From positions 62,001 to 126,000 of the forward strand of contig NZ_JBDPZD010000001.1 in the NCBI RefSeq assembly GCF_039872745.1: a stretch of 64,000 nt of DNA, in the 5' to 3' direction. The DNA is from Pelomonas paludis (GTDB lineage: Bacteria > Pseudomonadota > Gammaproteobacteria > Burkholderiales > Burkholderiaceae_C). The notes beneath the pieces are model-generated. The model was not told the DNA's origin, ran no database searches, and was given only the letters and a program-made list of their open reading frames with translations. A program made the position numbers and the translations under genes. This document shows, piece by piece, positions 33,287 through 40,248 of this stretch (its first letter is position 1; each line of letters starts with the position of its first letter).

Positions 33287-34141
33287 ATGCTCGCCTACCG
33301 ACACGCCTTCCACGCCGGCAACCACGCCGATGTGCTCAAGCACCTCGTGCTCACGCGCGTGCTGCGCTACATGGCCACGAAGGACAAGCCCTTCACCCTG
33401 ATCGACACCCACGCCGGCGCGGGCGGCTACTCCATCGAGGGCCGCTACGCGCAGAAGAATGGCGAGTACGGCAGCGGCATTGGCCGCCTCTACGACGCCA
33501 CCGACCTGCCCGCGCCGCTGCAGGACTACGTGGACCAGGTGCACGCCTTCAACCCCGACGGCCAGCTGCGCCAGTACCCCGGCTCGCCCGGCCTGGCCAC
33601 GCTGCTGCTGCGCCCGACCGACCGGCTGCGCGCCTACGAGCTGCACCCCACCGACCACCGCATCCTCGAGTCCTTCCTGGCCGACCGGCCGCAGACCCAG
33701 GTCAGCGACCGCGATGGCTTCGAATCCCTCAAGGCCGAGCTGCCCCCGCCGGGGCGCCGCGCCGCGCTCCTGATCGACCCGCCCTACGAGATCAAGACCG
33801 ACTACGCCCGCGTGCTGGCCGCCCTGCGCGAGGCCCTGCAGCGCTTTGCCGACACGGTGATCATGATCTGGTACCCGCAGCTGCAGTTGCTCGAATCGAG
33901 CCAGCTGGTGCAGCGCCTCAAGGCCAGCGCCGACACCGCCGCCAAGAAGGGCTGGCTGCACGTGCGCCTCACCGTGACGCAGGCTGACGAACGCGGCTTT
34001 GGCATGCTGGGCAGCGGCATGTTCGTCGTCAACCCGCCCTACACCTTGCACGACGAACTGGCGGCCTGCCTCCCGGTGTTGGTCGATGCCTTGGGCCAGT
34101 ACGACGGCGCTAACTACGTGCTCGAACAACGAGCCGCCTGA
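33287..34141 (+). CDS. rlmJ: 23S rRNA (adenine(2030)-N(6))-methyltransferase RlmJ
   Basis: 284 aa, the full family length. MLAYRHAFHAGNHADVLKHLVL is the conserved RlmJ start, TLIDTHAGAGGYSI holds the SAM-binding motif, and Asp164-Pro-Pro-Tyr (LIDPPYEIK) is the N6-adenine catalytic motif. It methylates A2030 of 23S rRNA; in E. coli the gene (yhiR) is needed for use of external DNA as food. It lies 12 bp after the ligase-like gene but is functionally unrelated. Confidence 0.95.
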   Translation: MLAYRHAFHAGNHADVLKHLVLTRVLRYMATKDKPFTLIDTHAGAGGYSIEGRYAQKNGEYGSGIGRLYDATDLPAPLQDYVDQVHAFNPDGQLRQYPGSPGLATLLLRPTDRLRAYELHPTDHRILESFLADRPQTQVSDRDGFESLKAELPPPGRRAALLIDPPYEIKTDYARVLAALREALQRFADTVIMIWYPQLQLLESSQLVQRLKASADTAAKKGWLHVRLTVTQADERGFGMLGSGMFVVNPPYTLHDELAACLPVLVDALGQYDGANYVLEQRAA

Positions 34142-34149
34142 CAACGCGC

Positions 34150-34848
34150 ATGCCTCCACCTACCCTCGGCAATTTCAGCCCCGCCGCCGTCGCCCGCTGC
34201 CTGCCTTTCGTGCTCTTCATGGCCATGCTGGCGCTGCGGGGCTACCTGCCCGAGTCCGTGGCCAGCAGCCTGCAGCTCGACACCCGCTGGCTCTATGCGC
34301 TGCAAGCCCTGCCCACGCTGGCCCTGCTGTGGCTGTGGCGGCGCGAGTACGGCGAGCTGACGCGCCAAAACTGGCCCGATGCGCGCGAGCTGCTGCTGGC
34401 CGTGGGCGTGGGTGTGGCCGTGTTCGTCGCCTGGATCCATCTCGATGCCCCTTGGATGCAGCTCAGCACGGCCACCGCGCCCTTTGTGCCGCTGGACGCC
34501 CAGGGCCGCCCCGACGCAGCGCTGATCGCCATCCGGCTTCTTGGCGCCGTGCTCGTCGTGCCGCTGATGGAGGAGCTGTTCTGGCGCAGCTTCCTGATGC
34601 GCTGGATCGAGCACCCGCAGTTCGAGCGCGTCGAACCCACACGCGTCGGGTTCAAGGGCCTGGTCCTGTCCACCTTCGTCTTCATGCTGGCCCACACCCT
34701 CTGGCTGGCTGCCATCGTGGCCGGCCTGGCCTATGCGTGGCTGTATCGGTGGCGCGGCCACCTGGCCAGCGCCGTGGTCGCGCATGCGGTCACCAACGCC
34801 CTGCTCGGACTCTGGGTCATTCAGACGGGGCGCTGGGAGTTCTGGTAG
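34150..34848 (+). CDS. CAAX prenyl protease-related protein of the PEP-CTERM group
   Basis: 232 aa with about seven membrane helices. CPBP-type glutamic protease motifs are present: EELFWRSFLMRW (Glu141-Glu142 and Arg146 region), His near 179 in MLAHTLWLAAI, and HAVTN near 211. The N-terminal RCLPFVLFMAMLALRGYLP is typical of the subgroup that occurs with exosortase/PEP-CTERM systems. It may process or protect exosortase substrates in the inner membrane. It is near, but not directly next to, the PEP-CTERM protein gene; rlmJ lies between. Confidence 0.8.
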   Translation: MPPPTLGNFSPAAVARCLPFVLFMAMLALRGYLPESVASSLQLDTRWLYALQALPTLALLWLWRREYGELTRQNWPDARELLLAVGVGVAVFVAWIHLDAPWMQLSTATAPFVPLDAQGRPDAALIAIRLLGAVLVVPLMEELFWRSFLMRWIEHPQFERVEPTRVGFKGLVLSTFVFMLAHTLWLAAIVAGLAYAWLYRWRGHLASAVVAHAVTNALLGLWVIQTGRWEFW

Positions 34849-34854
34849 AGCCTG

Positions 34855-35595
34855 TCAACGAGGTCGTTGCAGGTCCTTGAAGGCCTCAAACAGCCAGGAC
34901 CGCATGCCCAGCACCAGCGAGTAGCTGCGCTTGTCCGCCGCGGGCTGCTTCTGGTCCAGCAGGTGCTGGCGCGCAAAGTCCTCGGCCACGCGGCGCAGGC
35001 GATCGTTCAGGTCGCGCGCGGCGGCCGTCGAGAGCTGGCCGTGCACCAGCATCAGCAGCTCGCCCTCGCCATCAAAGCCCGCGTCAAAGAAGTCCTGCAC
35101 CACCCGCTCACGGAAGAACTGCATCACCGGCCCGCGCGGCCGCCACCTGAAGGTCTTGGACACCCGCAGCTTGTAGCGGTTGAGCGGCCGCAGCTCGATG
35201 ATGCCGAGCCGGTCCAGCTGCGCCATCAGCTTCACCACCTCGGCCTCGCTCAGCCGGTAGGCCGCCAGCATCTGCTCCACCGTCCACTGGCTCAGGCAGC
35301 AGATGGCCACCAGCAGCAGCTTGGTGTCGGCCACCACCGCGCGCTCCTGCGCCACCGTCAGTTCGCGCTGCGCCGGCTGCTCGGTCACAAGGCGCGCCGC
35401 CAGGTCGGCGAAGTCGCAACGCAGCACGCGGCAGACCTCGTCCACCCGCGACAACGGCATCTCCCCGCCCGGCGCAAACATGCGCTTCACGCTCGACTCC
35501 GACAGCGACAAGGCCCGCGCCAGATCGGCATAGCTCAGGCCCTGCGACTTGAGCTCGGACTTGAGCAGGGCGACAAGGGTGTGCGTGGTCGTCAT
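34855..35595 (-). CDS. XRE-family transcriptional regulator
   Basis: 246 aa from ATG at 35595. The N-terminal HTH (LVALLKSELKSQGLSYADLARALSLSESSVKRMFAPGGEMPLSRVDEVCRVLRCDFADLAARL) is followed by a C-terminal helical domain of unknown role (TVEQMLAAYRLSEAEVVKLMAQLDRLGIIELRPLNRYKLRVSKTFRWRPRGPVMQFFRERVVQDFF) that looks like a second winged helix. This layout is common in beta- and gammaproteobacterial regulators without known target. It converges on the CAAX-protease gene with seven bases between stops. Confidence 0.85.
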   Translation of the reverse strand: MTTTHTLVALLKSELKSQGLSYADLARALSLSESSVKRMFAPGGEMPLSRVDEVCRVLRCDFADLAARLVTEQPAQRELTVAQERAVVADTKLLLVAICCLSQWTVEQMLAAYRLSEAEVVKLMAQLDRLGIIELRPLNRYKLRVSKTFRWRPRGPVMQFFRERVVQDFFDAGFDGEGELLMLVHGQLSTAAARDLNDRLRRVAEDFARQHLLDQKQPAADKRSYSLVLGMRSWLFEAFKDLQRPR

Positions 35596-35718
35596 GCCCC
35601 GGACGGTAGCGCAGGATGACACCGCAGGTAGCACTGCCTGCATCCAGCGCAGCCAGCGCTTGCCAGCCGGCGGCCGCTGCGCAGGATCAGGCCCCGTGTT
35701 CGACTGCTGGACCCATCC

Positions 35719-36168
35719 ATGTCCCCTCGCCCTGCCTCACGACGCTTGTTCGCCCTCACCTTCGGCGCGGCCTTGAGCCTCAGCCTCGCCAGCTCGCCCA
35801 GCCAGGCCCACGGCGACCCCTCGGCCGTCAGCGCCAGCACCCTCTCGGCTTTGCCCGTGGCGCTGTCCGTCACCGCCACGGTCGCACCCTCGGCCCTCTT
35901 GGTGGCCGGCGGCACCCTGGTGGTGGTGAGCGTGACGGCGGTGGCCGGCGGCACGCTGTGGGTGCTGGAGCGCGCCAGCGATGGCGCCCGCATCAGCCTG
36001 CGCGTCACCGGCCGCGCCTTGGCCGCGTCGACCACGCTGGCCGGCACGGCGGTGGTCGCCTCTGCGGTCGGGGCGGGCACGGTGCTGTCGGTGGCCGGGC
36101 AGGCCATCGCCTTCGTGCCGAATGAGGTGGGCAAGGCGCTGCTGCACCACGAGAAGGTGTCGCGGTGA
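35719..36168 (+). CDS. Exported or membrane-associated hypothetical protein, 149 aa
   Basis: Signal peptide MSPRPASRRLFALTFGAALSLSLASSPSQA, then a Val/Ala/Thr-rich sequence with two hydrophobic stretches (PSALLVAGGTLVVVSVTAVAGG and TLAGTAVVASAVGAGTVLSVAG) that may be membrane helices or amphipathic strands. No domain is known. It overlaps the following DUF2145 gene by four bases, a pair that recurs in Burkholderiales according to general experience, so the two probably work together in the envelope. Confidence 0.7.
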   Translation: MSPRPASRRLFALTFGAALSLSLASSPSQAHGDPSAVSASTLSALPVALSVTATVAPSALLVAGGTLVVVSVTAVAGGTLWVLERASDGARISLRVTGRALAASTTLAGTAVVASAVGAGTVLSVAGQAIAFVPNEVGKALLHHEKVSR

Positions 36169-37097
36169 GACGCCTGCTGACGGCGGCGCTGCTGGCGGTC
36201 TCGCTGGCCGCCCATGCCGGGCAGACCTGCGAGGACCAGCCCCTCACCACGCGCCAGGTGGAATTGGGTCTCACGCTGGCACAGCAGACCGCCGAGCAGC
36301 TCGACGCGAGCGGCGCCCAGGTCGTCCTGCTGGCCCGCGCGGGGCAGGACCTGTCGGCCTACCGCTTGCAGTGGTCCCACTTCGGCATCGCTTACCGTGT
36401 GCCCCCAGGGCCGGGCTGCGCCCAACCCGCCCCCCAAGGGGGTCAAGCAACTCGGGAGCGGCCCTTCGTTTGCTTGAGCGACGAAGCCACCGGCGCCTGG
36501 CGCGTGCTGCACAAGCTCAACGACTGCGGCACCGCCGACGCCGCCATCTACCGCCAGGGCCTGGGCGATTTCTTCCTCGACCGGCCACACCGCTACGAGG
36601 CCGCCTACGTGGTGCCCGAGCCGGCGCTGCAGCAGCAACTGCTCGCGGCCCTCGCGCAGCCGACGACCGCCGTGGCCCTGCACGAGCCGCACTACAGCAT
36701 GGTGGCCTACGCCTGGGGCCAGACCTACCAGCAGAGCAACCAGTGGGCGCTGGAGACCCTGGCCCTCGCCGCCGCGCCGCAGCCTGTGCCTGACCGCCGC
36801 GCCGCCCAGGCCTGGCTGCGCGCCCAGGGCTACCACCCGACCGACCTGCGCATCAACACCGCCAAACGCCTGGGCGCACGGCTCACGCGCGCCAACATCG
36901 CCTTTGACGACCACCCCACGGCCCGCCGCTTTGCCGGCCACATCGAGACGGTCACCGTGGACTCCGTGTTCGACTGGCTGACCCGCAGCGGCCGCGCGAG
37001 TGCGCCGGTGCGCGTGGTATTGCAGGCGGTTTCGCCAGCCCCACGAAGCCCGGCGGCCATGCAGAATCCCGCCACGCCGACAGCCCGTCCGTCATGA
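36165..37097 (+). CDS. DUF2145 family exported protein with internal repeat insertion
   Basis: 310 aa. Signal peptide MRRLLTAALLAVSLAAHA; conserved DUF2145 parts include ARAGQDLSAYRLQWSHFGIAYR, WRVLHKLNDCGTADAAIYRQGLGDFF and YSMVAYAWGQTYQQSNQWALE. Between FGIAYR and ATGAWRVLHKLN sits a Pro/Gly/Cys-rich stretch (VPPGPGCAQPAPQGGQATRE...) coded by 36400-36480, which looks like an in-frame insertion of an intergenic-type repeat (CCCCCAGGG ... CCCCCCAAGGGGG). The protein is probably periplasmic; function unknown. Whether it still folds is uncertain. The frame overlaps the following gene by four bases. Confidence 0.8.
   Translation: MRRLLTAALLAVSLAAHAGQTCEDQPLTTRQVELGLTLAQQTAEQLDASGAQVVLLARAGQDLSAYRLQWSHFGIAYRVPPGPGCAQPAPQGGQATRERPFVCLSDEATGAWRVLHKLNDCGTADAAIYRQGLGDFFLDRPHRYEAAYVVPEPALQQQLLAALAQPTTAVALHEPHYSMVAYAWGQTYQQSNQWALETLALAAAPQPVPDRRAAQAWLRAQGYHPTDLRINTAKRLGARLTRANIAFDDHPTARRFAGHIETVTVDSVFDWLTRSGRASAPVRVVLQAVSPAPRSPAAMQNPATPTARPS
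36400..36480. repeat. GC-rich REP-like insertion inside the DUF2145 gene
   Basis: About 81 bp with the near-palindromic GCCCCCAGGGCCGGG and GCCCCCCAAGGGGG cores, the look of REP-type repeats frequent between genes of Comamonadaceae. Its length is a multiple of three, so the reading frame continues through it. Exact ends are uncertain. Confidence 0.45.
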
Positions 37098-39001
37098 GCC
37101 ACTCCGCCAACCAGTTCAGCCTGCTCAGCCAGCGCCGCTTTGCGCCCTTCTTCTGGACGCAATTCCTCGGCGCGGGCAATGACAACCTGTTCAAGTTCGC
37201 CTTCACGGTGCTGGTGACCTACCACCTGCAGCTGGCCTGGCTGCCGCCCAGCCTCGCGGGGCTGGCGATCGGCGCGCTCTTCATCCTGCCCTTCGTGCTG
37301 TTCTCGGCCACCGCCGGGCAGCTGGCCGACAAGTACGACAAAGCCCGCGTGATGCAGCTCGTGAAGAGCCTGGAGGTCGGCATCATGGCACTGGCAGCCT
37401 GGGGCTTCATGCAATCCCACGTACCCGCGCTGCTGGCCTGCGTCTTCCTGATGGGCCTGCACTCCACGCTGTTCGGCCCCGTCAAATACGCCTACCTGCC
37501 CCAGCACCTGGACGAGCACGAGCTCACCGGTGGCAATGGCATGGTCGAGATGGGCACCTTCGTCGCCATCCTGCTCGGCAACCTGGCCGGTGGCCTCTTG
37601 ATCGCCCTGCCCCAGGTCGGCGCGCAGGCGGTGGCGATGTCGGCCTTTGGCCTCGCGGTGCTGGGCCGGCTCACGGCGCAGGCGATTCCTGAGAGCCCCT
37701 CCACCGACCCCGGCCTCAAGATCAACTGGAACCCCGTCACCGAGACCTGGGCCAACTTGAAGCTCGCGCACCGGCAGGTGGCCGTGTTCCGCTCGCTACT
37801 CGGCATCTCGTGGATGTGGTTCTTTGGCGCCGTCTTCCTCGCCAACTTCCCGGCCTTTGCCAAAGAGGTGCTGCATGGCGACGAGCACGTGGCCTCGGTG
37901 CTCTTGATGACCTTCTCCATCGGCATCGGCGTGGGCTCGCTGCTGTGCGAGCGCCTGTCGCGCCGCCATGTCGAGATCGGCCTCGTGCCGCTCGGGGCCA
38001 TCGGCATGAGCGTCTTCGCCATTGACCTCTACTTCGCCTCGCGCGCGCTGCCGCCGGCCAACGCGCTCTCCGTCAGCGCCTTTCTGGCCGAGGCGCGGCA
38101 TTGGCGCGTGCTGGCAGACCTGGCCTTGCTCGCCCTCTTCGCCGGCATCTACAGCGTGCCCATGTATGCGCTCATCCAGCTGCGCGCCAAGCCCAGCCAC
38201 CGCGCCCGCATCATTGCGGCCAACAACATCCTCAACGCGCTGTTCATGATCGCCAGCTCGCTCATCGCAGGCGCGCTGCTGTCAGCGGGTTGCAGCATCC
38301 CCGAGCTCTTCCTCGTGCTCGGCATCGCCAACGCCATCGTGGCGGGCTACATCTTCTTCATCGTCCCCGAGTACCTGCTGCGCTTCTTCGCCTTCGTGCT
38401 CACGCACTGGGTCTATCGCTTCAAGGTGCGCGGCGACGAACACATCCCCACGCGCGGCGCGGCCCTGCTGGTCTGCAACCACGTCAGCTACGTGGACGCG
38501 GTGCTGCTGATGGCAGCCAGCCCCCGGCCCATCCGCTTCATCATGGACCACCGCATCTTTGCCACGCCCGTGCTCGGCTGGTTCTTCCGCCTCGTCAAGG
38601 CCATCCCTGTGGCACCCAAGGGCGAAGACCCCGCCGCCTACGCCGCCGCCTTTGCCGCCGCGCGCGACGTGCTGCTGGACGGCGAGCTGCTGCTCATCTT
38701 CCCCGAAGGTGGCCTCACCCGCGACGGGCAGATGAAACCCTTCAAGGGCGGCGTCATGAAGATCCTGGCCGACCTGCCCGACGAGCACCGCGCCAGCCTG
38801 CCCGTCATCCCCTGCGCGCTGCACAACTTGTGGGGCAGCTTCTTCTCGCACGCCGGCGGCAAGGCCATGTCCCAGCCGCTGCGCCGAGGTGTGTTCAACC
38901 ACGTGGGCTTGAGCGTGGGCGAACCCCTGACCGCTGAGTCGGTGTCGCCTGAAGCGCTGCAGGCGCGTGTGACCCAAGAACTGGAACAAGGAATCGCCTG
39001 A
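37094..39001 (+). CDS. LplT-like transporter fused to PlsC-type acyltransferase
   Basis: 635 aa. Residues about 1-420 are an MFS transporter (twelve helices, start FAPFFWTQFLGAGNDNLFKFAFTVLV) like lysophospholipid flippase LplT. Residues about 435-635 are a PlsC-type 1-acylglycerol-3-phosphate acyltransferase: the HX4D motif NHVSYVDAVLL (His463, Asp468), LIFPEGGLTRDGQMKPFKGG and VIPCALHNLWG. The fusion would bring lysophospholipid in across the inner membrane and reacylate it. No AMP-ligase (Aas) domain is attached, unlike the three-part fusions in some genomes. It heads a run of five overlapping genes ending in a radical SAM enzyme. Confidence 0.9.
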   Translation: MSHSANQFSLLSQRRFAPFFWTQFLGAGNDNLFKFAFTVLVTYHLQLAWLPPSLAGLAIGALFILPFVLFSATAGQLADKYDKARVMQLVKSLEVGIMALAAWGFMQSHVPALLACVFLMGLHSTLFGPVKYAYLPQHLDEHELTGGNGMVEMGTFVAILLGNLAGGLLIALPQVGAQAVAMSAFGLAVLGRLTAQAIPESPSTDPGLKINWNPVTETWANLKLAHRQVAVFRSLLGISWMWFFGAVFLANFPAFAKEVLHGDEHVASVLLMTFSIGIGVGSLLCERLSRRHVEIGLVPLGAIGMSVFAIDLYFASRALPPANALSVSAFLAEARHWRVLADLALLALFAGIYSVPMYALIQLRAKPSHRARIIAANNILNALFMIASSLIAGALLSAGCSIPELFLVLGIANAIVAGYIFFIVPEYLLRFFAFVLTHWVYRFKVRGDEHIPTRGAALLVCNHVSYVDAVLLMAASPRPIRFIMDHRIFATPVLGWFFRLVKAIPVAPKGEDPAAYAAAFAAARDVLLDGELLLIFPEGGLTRDGQMKPFKGGVMKILADLPDEHRASLPVIPCALHNLWGSFFSHAGGKAMSQPLRRGVFNHVGLSVGEPLTAESVSPEALQARVTQELEQGIA

Positions 39002-39270
39002 TGGGCCGCTGGATAGCGCTTTTCTTGCTGTGCCTGCTCTCCCTGGGCTTTGGCGCGGCCAGCCTGTGCGGCGCCGCCTTCACCTTGATGGCCCTGCCCG
39101 ACGTGACACGCGGCGGCGCTGAGAACTACGCCGGTGCGGCGCTCGTCATCGCGGTGCCCAGTCTCCTGATTGGTGGCGGGCTGTGCTGGTTGGCCGTGCG
39201 CTTGCTGCTCAAGGTGTGGCGCAACCCAGCTTCTGCCGCCACGACGACACCCGATGAGCCCTCGCCCTGA
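39001..39270 (+). CDS. Tiny membrane protein, first of a pair, 89 aa
   Basis: Two hydrophobic segments (WIALFLLCLLSLGFGAASLCGAAFTLMAL and GAALVIAVPSLLIGGGLCWLAVRLLL) with a Cys in each half of the first, ending in a short Thr/Pro tail. It begins on the last base of the upstream transporter-acyltransferase gene and overlaps the next tiny membrane gene by 17 bp. The next protein has the same plan (helix with SFCGGFVSLSLL, loop, helix VPGLLICGIAAW), so the two appear to be diverged duplicates. Function unknown; a role as subunits or chaperones of the neighbouring lipid enzymes is possible. Confidence 0.7.
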   Translation: MGRWIALFLLCLLSLGFGAASLCGAAFTLMALPDVTRGGAENYAGAALVIAVPSLLIGGGLCWLAVRLLLKVWRNPASAATTTPDEPSP

Positions 39271-39514
39271 CGCCCCCAAGTTCCACGGCGCCCCGCGCCT
39301 GCTGCTCATCGGCGTGCTGCTGGTGATGTTGCTGGGCTTTGGCGCCCTGAGCTTTTGCGGCGGCTTCGTCAGCCTGTCCCTGCTGGCCGATAGCCGACGC
39401 CCCAGCGCCGAGTGGATGTTTTTGCTCATCGCCGTGCCGGGCTTGCTCATCTGCGGCATTGCGGCCTGGAAGGTGCTGCGGCGCTTGCTCAGCCTGGTCT
39501 TCCAGCGCCCATGA
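39254..39514 (+). CDS. Tiny membrane protein, second of a pair, 86 aa
   Basis: From ATG at 39254: a hydrophilic start MSPRPDAPKFHG, a helix RLLLIGVLLVMLLGFGALSFCGGFVSLSLLA, a short loop with DSRRPSAEW, a second helix MFLLIAVPGLLICGIAAW and a basic end. The pattern LLLLGFGA-SxCG(G/A)xFxxxxL is shared with the preceding protein. It overlaps the upstream gene by 17 bp and the Lgt-like gene by four bases. No known family. Confidence 0.7.
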   Translation: MSPRPDAPKFHGAPRLLLIGVLLVMLLGFGALSFCGGFVSLSLLADSRRPSAEWMFLLIAVPGLLICGIAAWKVLRRLLSLVFQRP

Positions 39515-40248
39515 GCCTGGACCTGCACACCGCCGGCTGGGTGCACAGCCTCTTCGAATGGGCCGGCATGGCGGGGGGCGCGTGGCTGTGGCGCCGAGGC
39601 ATGCCGCGCCAAGCGGGGCCGATGGCCCCGGGCAACTTCGCGGTGCTGGTGGGCCTGCTGCTGGGCGCCGGCATCGGCAACAAGCTCGTGTTCCTGATCG
39701 AGCGGCCTGACGTCTTGAACGCACTGCTGCAAGGCCAGCCACTGTGGCCGGGGCAGAGCATCGTCGGCGGGCTGCTGGGTGGGCTGATCGGCGTCGAGAT
39801 TGCTAAGAAGCTCACCCATCAGACACGCAGCACGGGCGACGCGATGGTGCTGCCGCTGGTCCTGGGCATCAGCGTCGGCCGCGTGGGCTGCTTCATCGCG
39901 GGCTTGCATGACGACACCTTCGGCCTGCCCACCACGCTGCCCTGGGGCGTGGACTTCGGCGATGGCCTCACGCGCCACCCGACTCAGCTCTATGAGATCG
40001 CGGTGCTCGGCTTGCTCGGCGCCGCACTTCACCACCTTCGACCCAAGCTCGCCGCAACACCAGGCCTCGCCTTCAAACTCTTCCTCTCCAGCTACCTCGG
40101 CTGGCGCTTCCTGGTCGAGTTCCTGAAGCCGGTGCCGGTCGCCTACCCGCTCGGCCTCTCGGGCATCCAGTGGACCTGCCTGATCGCCCTGCTGGCCTAC
40201 CTCCCCTTCGTGTGGCGCGACGCGCGGCCCACGCTCGTGCACCCATGA
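39511..40248 (+). CDS. Lgt-like membrane protein with altered active site
   Basis: 245 aa, six or seven helices. It resembles prolipoprotein diacylglyceryl transferase (Lgt): GQSIVGGLLGGLIGVE, GISVGRVGCFIAGLHDDTFG and GVDFGDGLTRHPTQLYEIAVLG align with the Lgt signature RIGNFINGE and RHPSQLYE. Arg124 (E. coli Arg143) is kept, but Asn146, Asn149 and Glu151 correspond to Cys127, Ala130 and Leu132. It is also shorter than true Lgt (about 270-290) and is not near thyA. It may transfer another lipid group or only bind phosphatidylglycerol. It overlaps both neighbours by four bases. Confidence 0.8.
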   Translation: MSLDLHTAGWVHSLFEWAGMAGGAWLWRRGMPRQAGPMAPGNFAVLVGLLLGAGIGNKLVFLIERPDVLNALLQGQPLWPGQSIVGGLLGGLIGVEIAKKLTHQTRSTGDAMVLPLVLGISVGRVGCFIAGLHDDTFGLPTTLPWGVDFGDGLTRHPTQLYEIAVLGLLGAALHHLRPKLAATPGLAFKLFLSSYLGWRFLVEFLKPVPVAYPLGLSGIQWTCLIALLAYLPFVWRDARPTLVHP

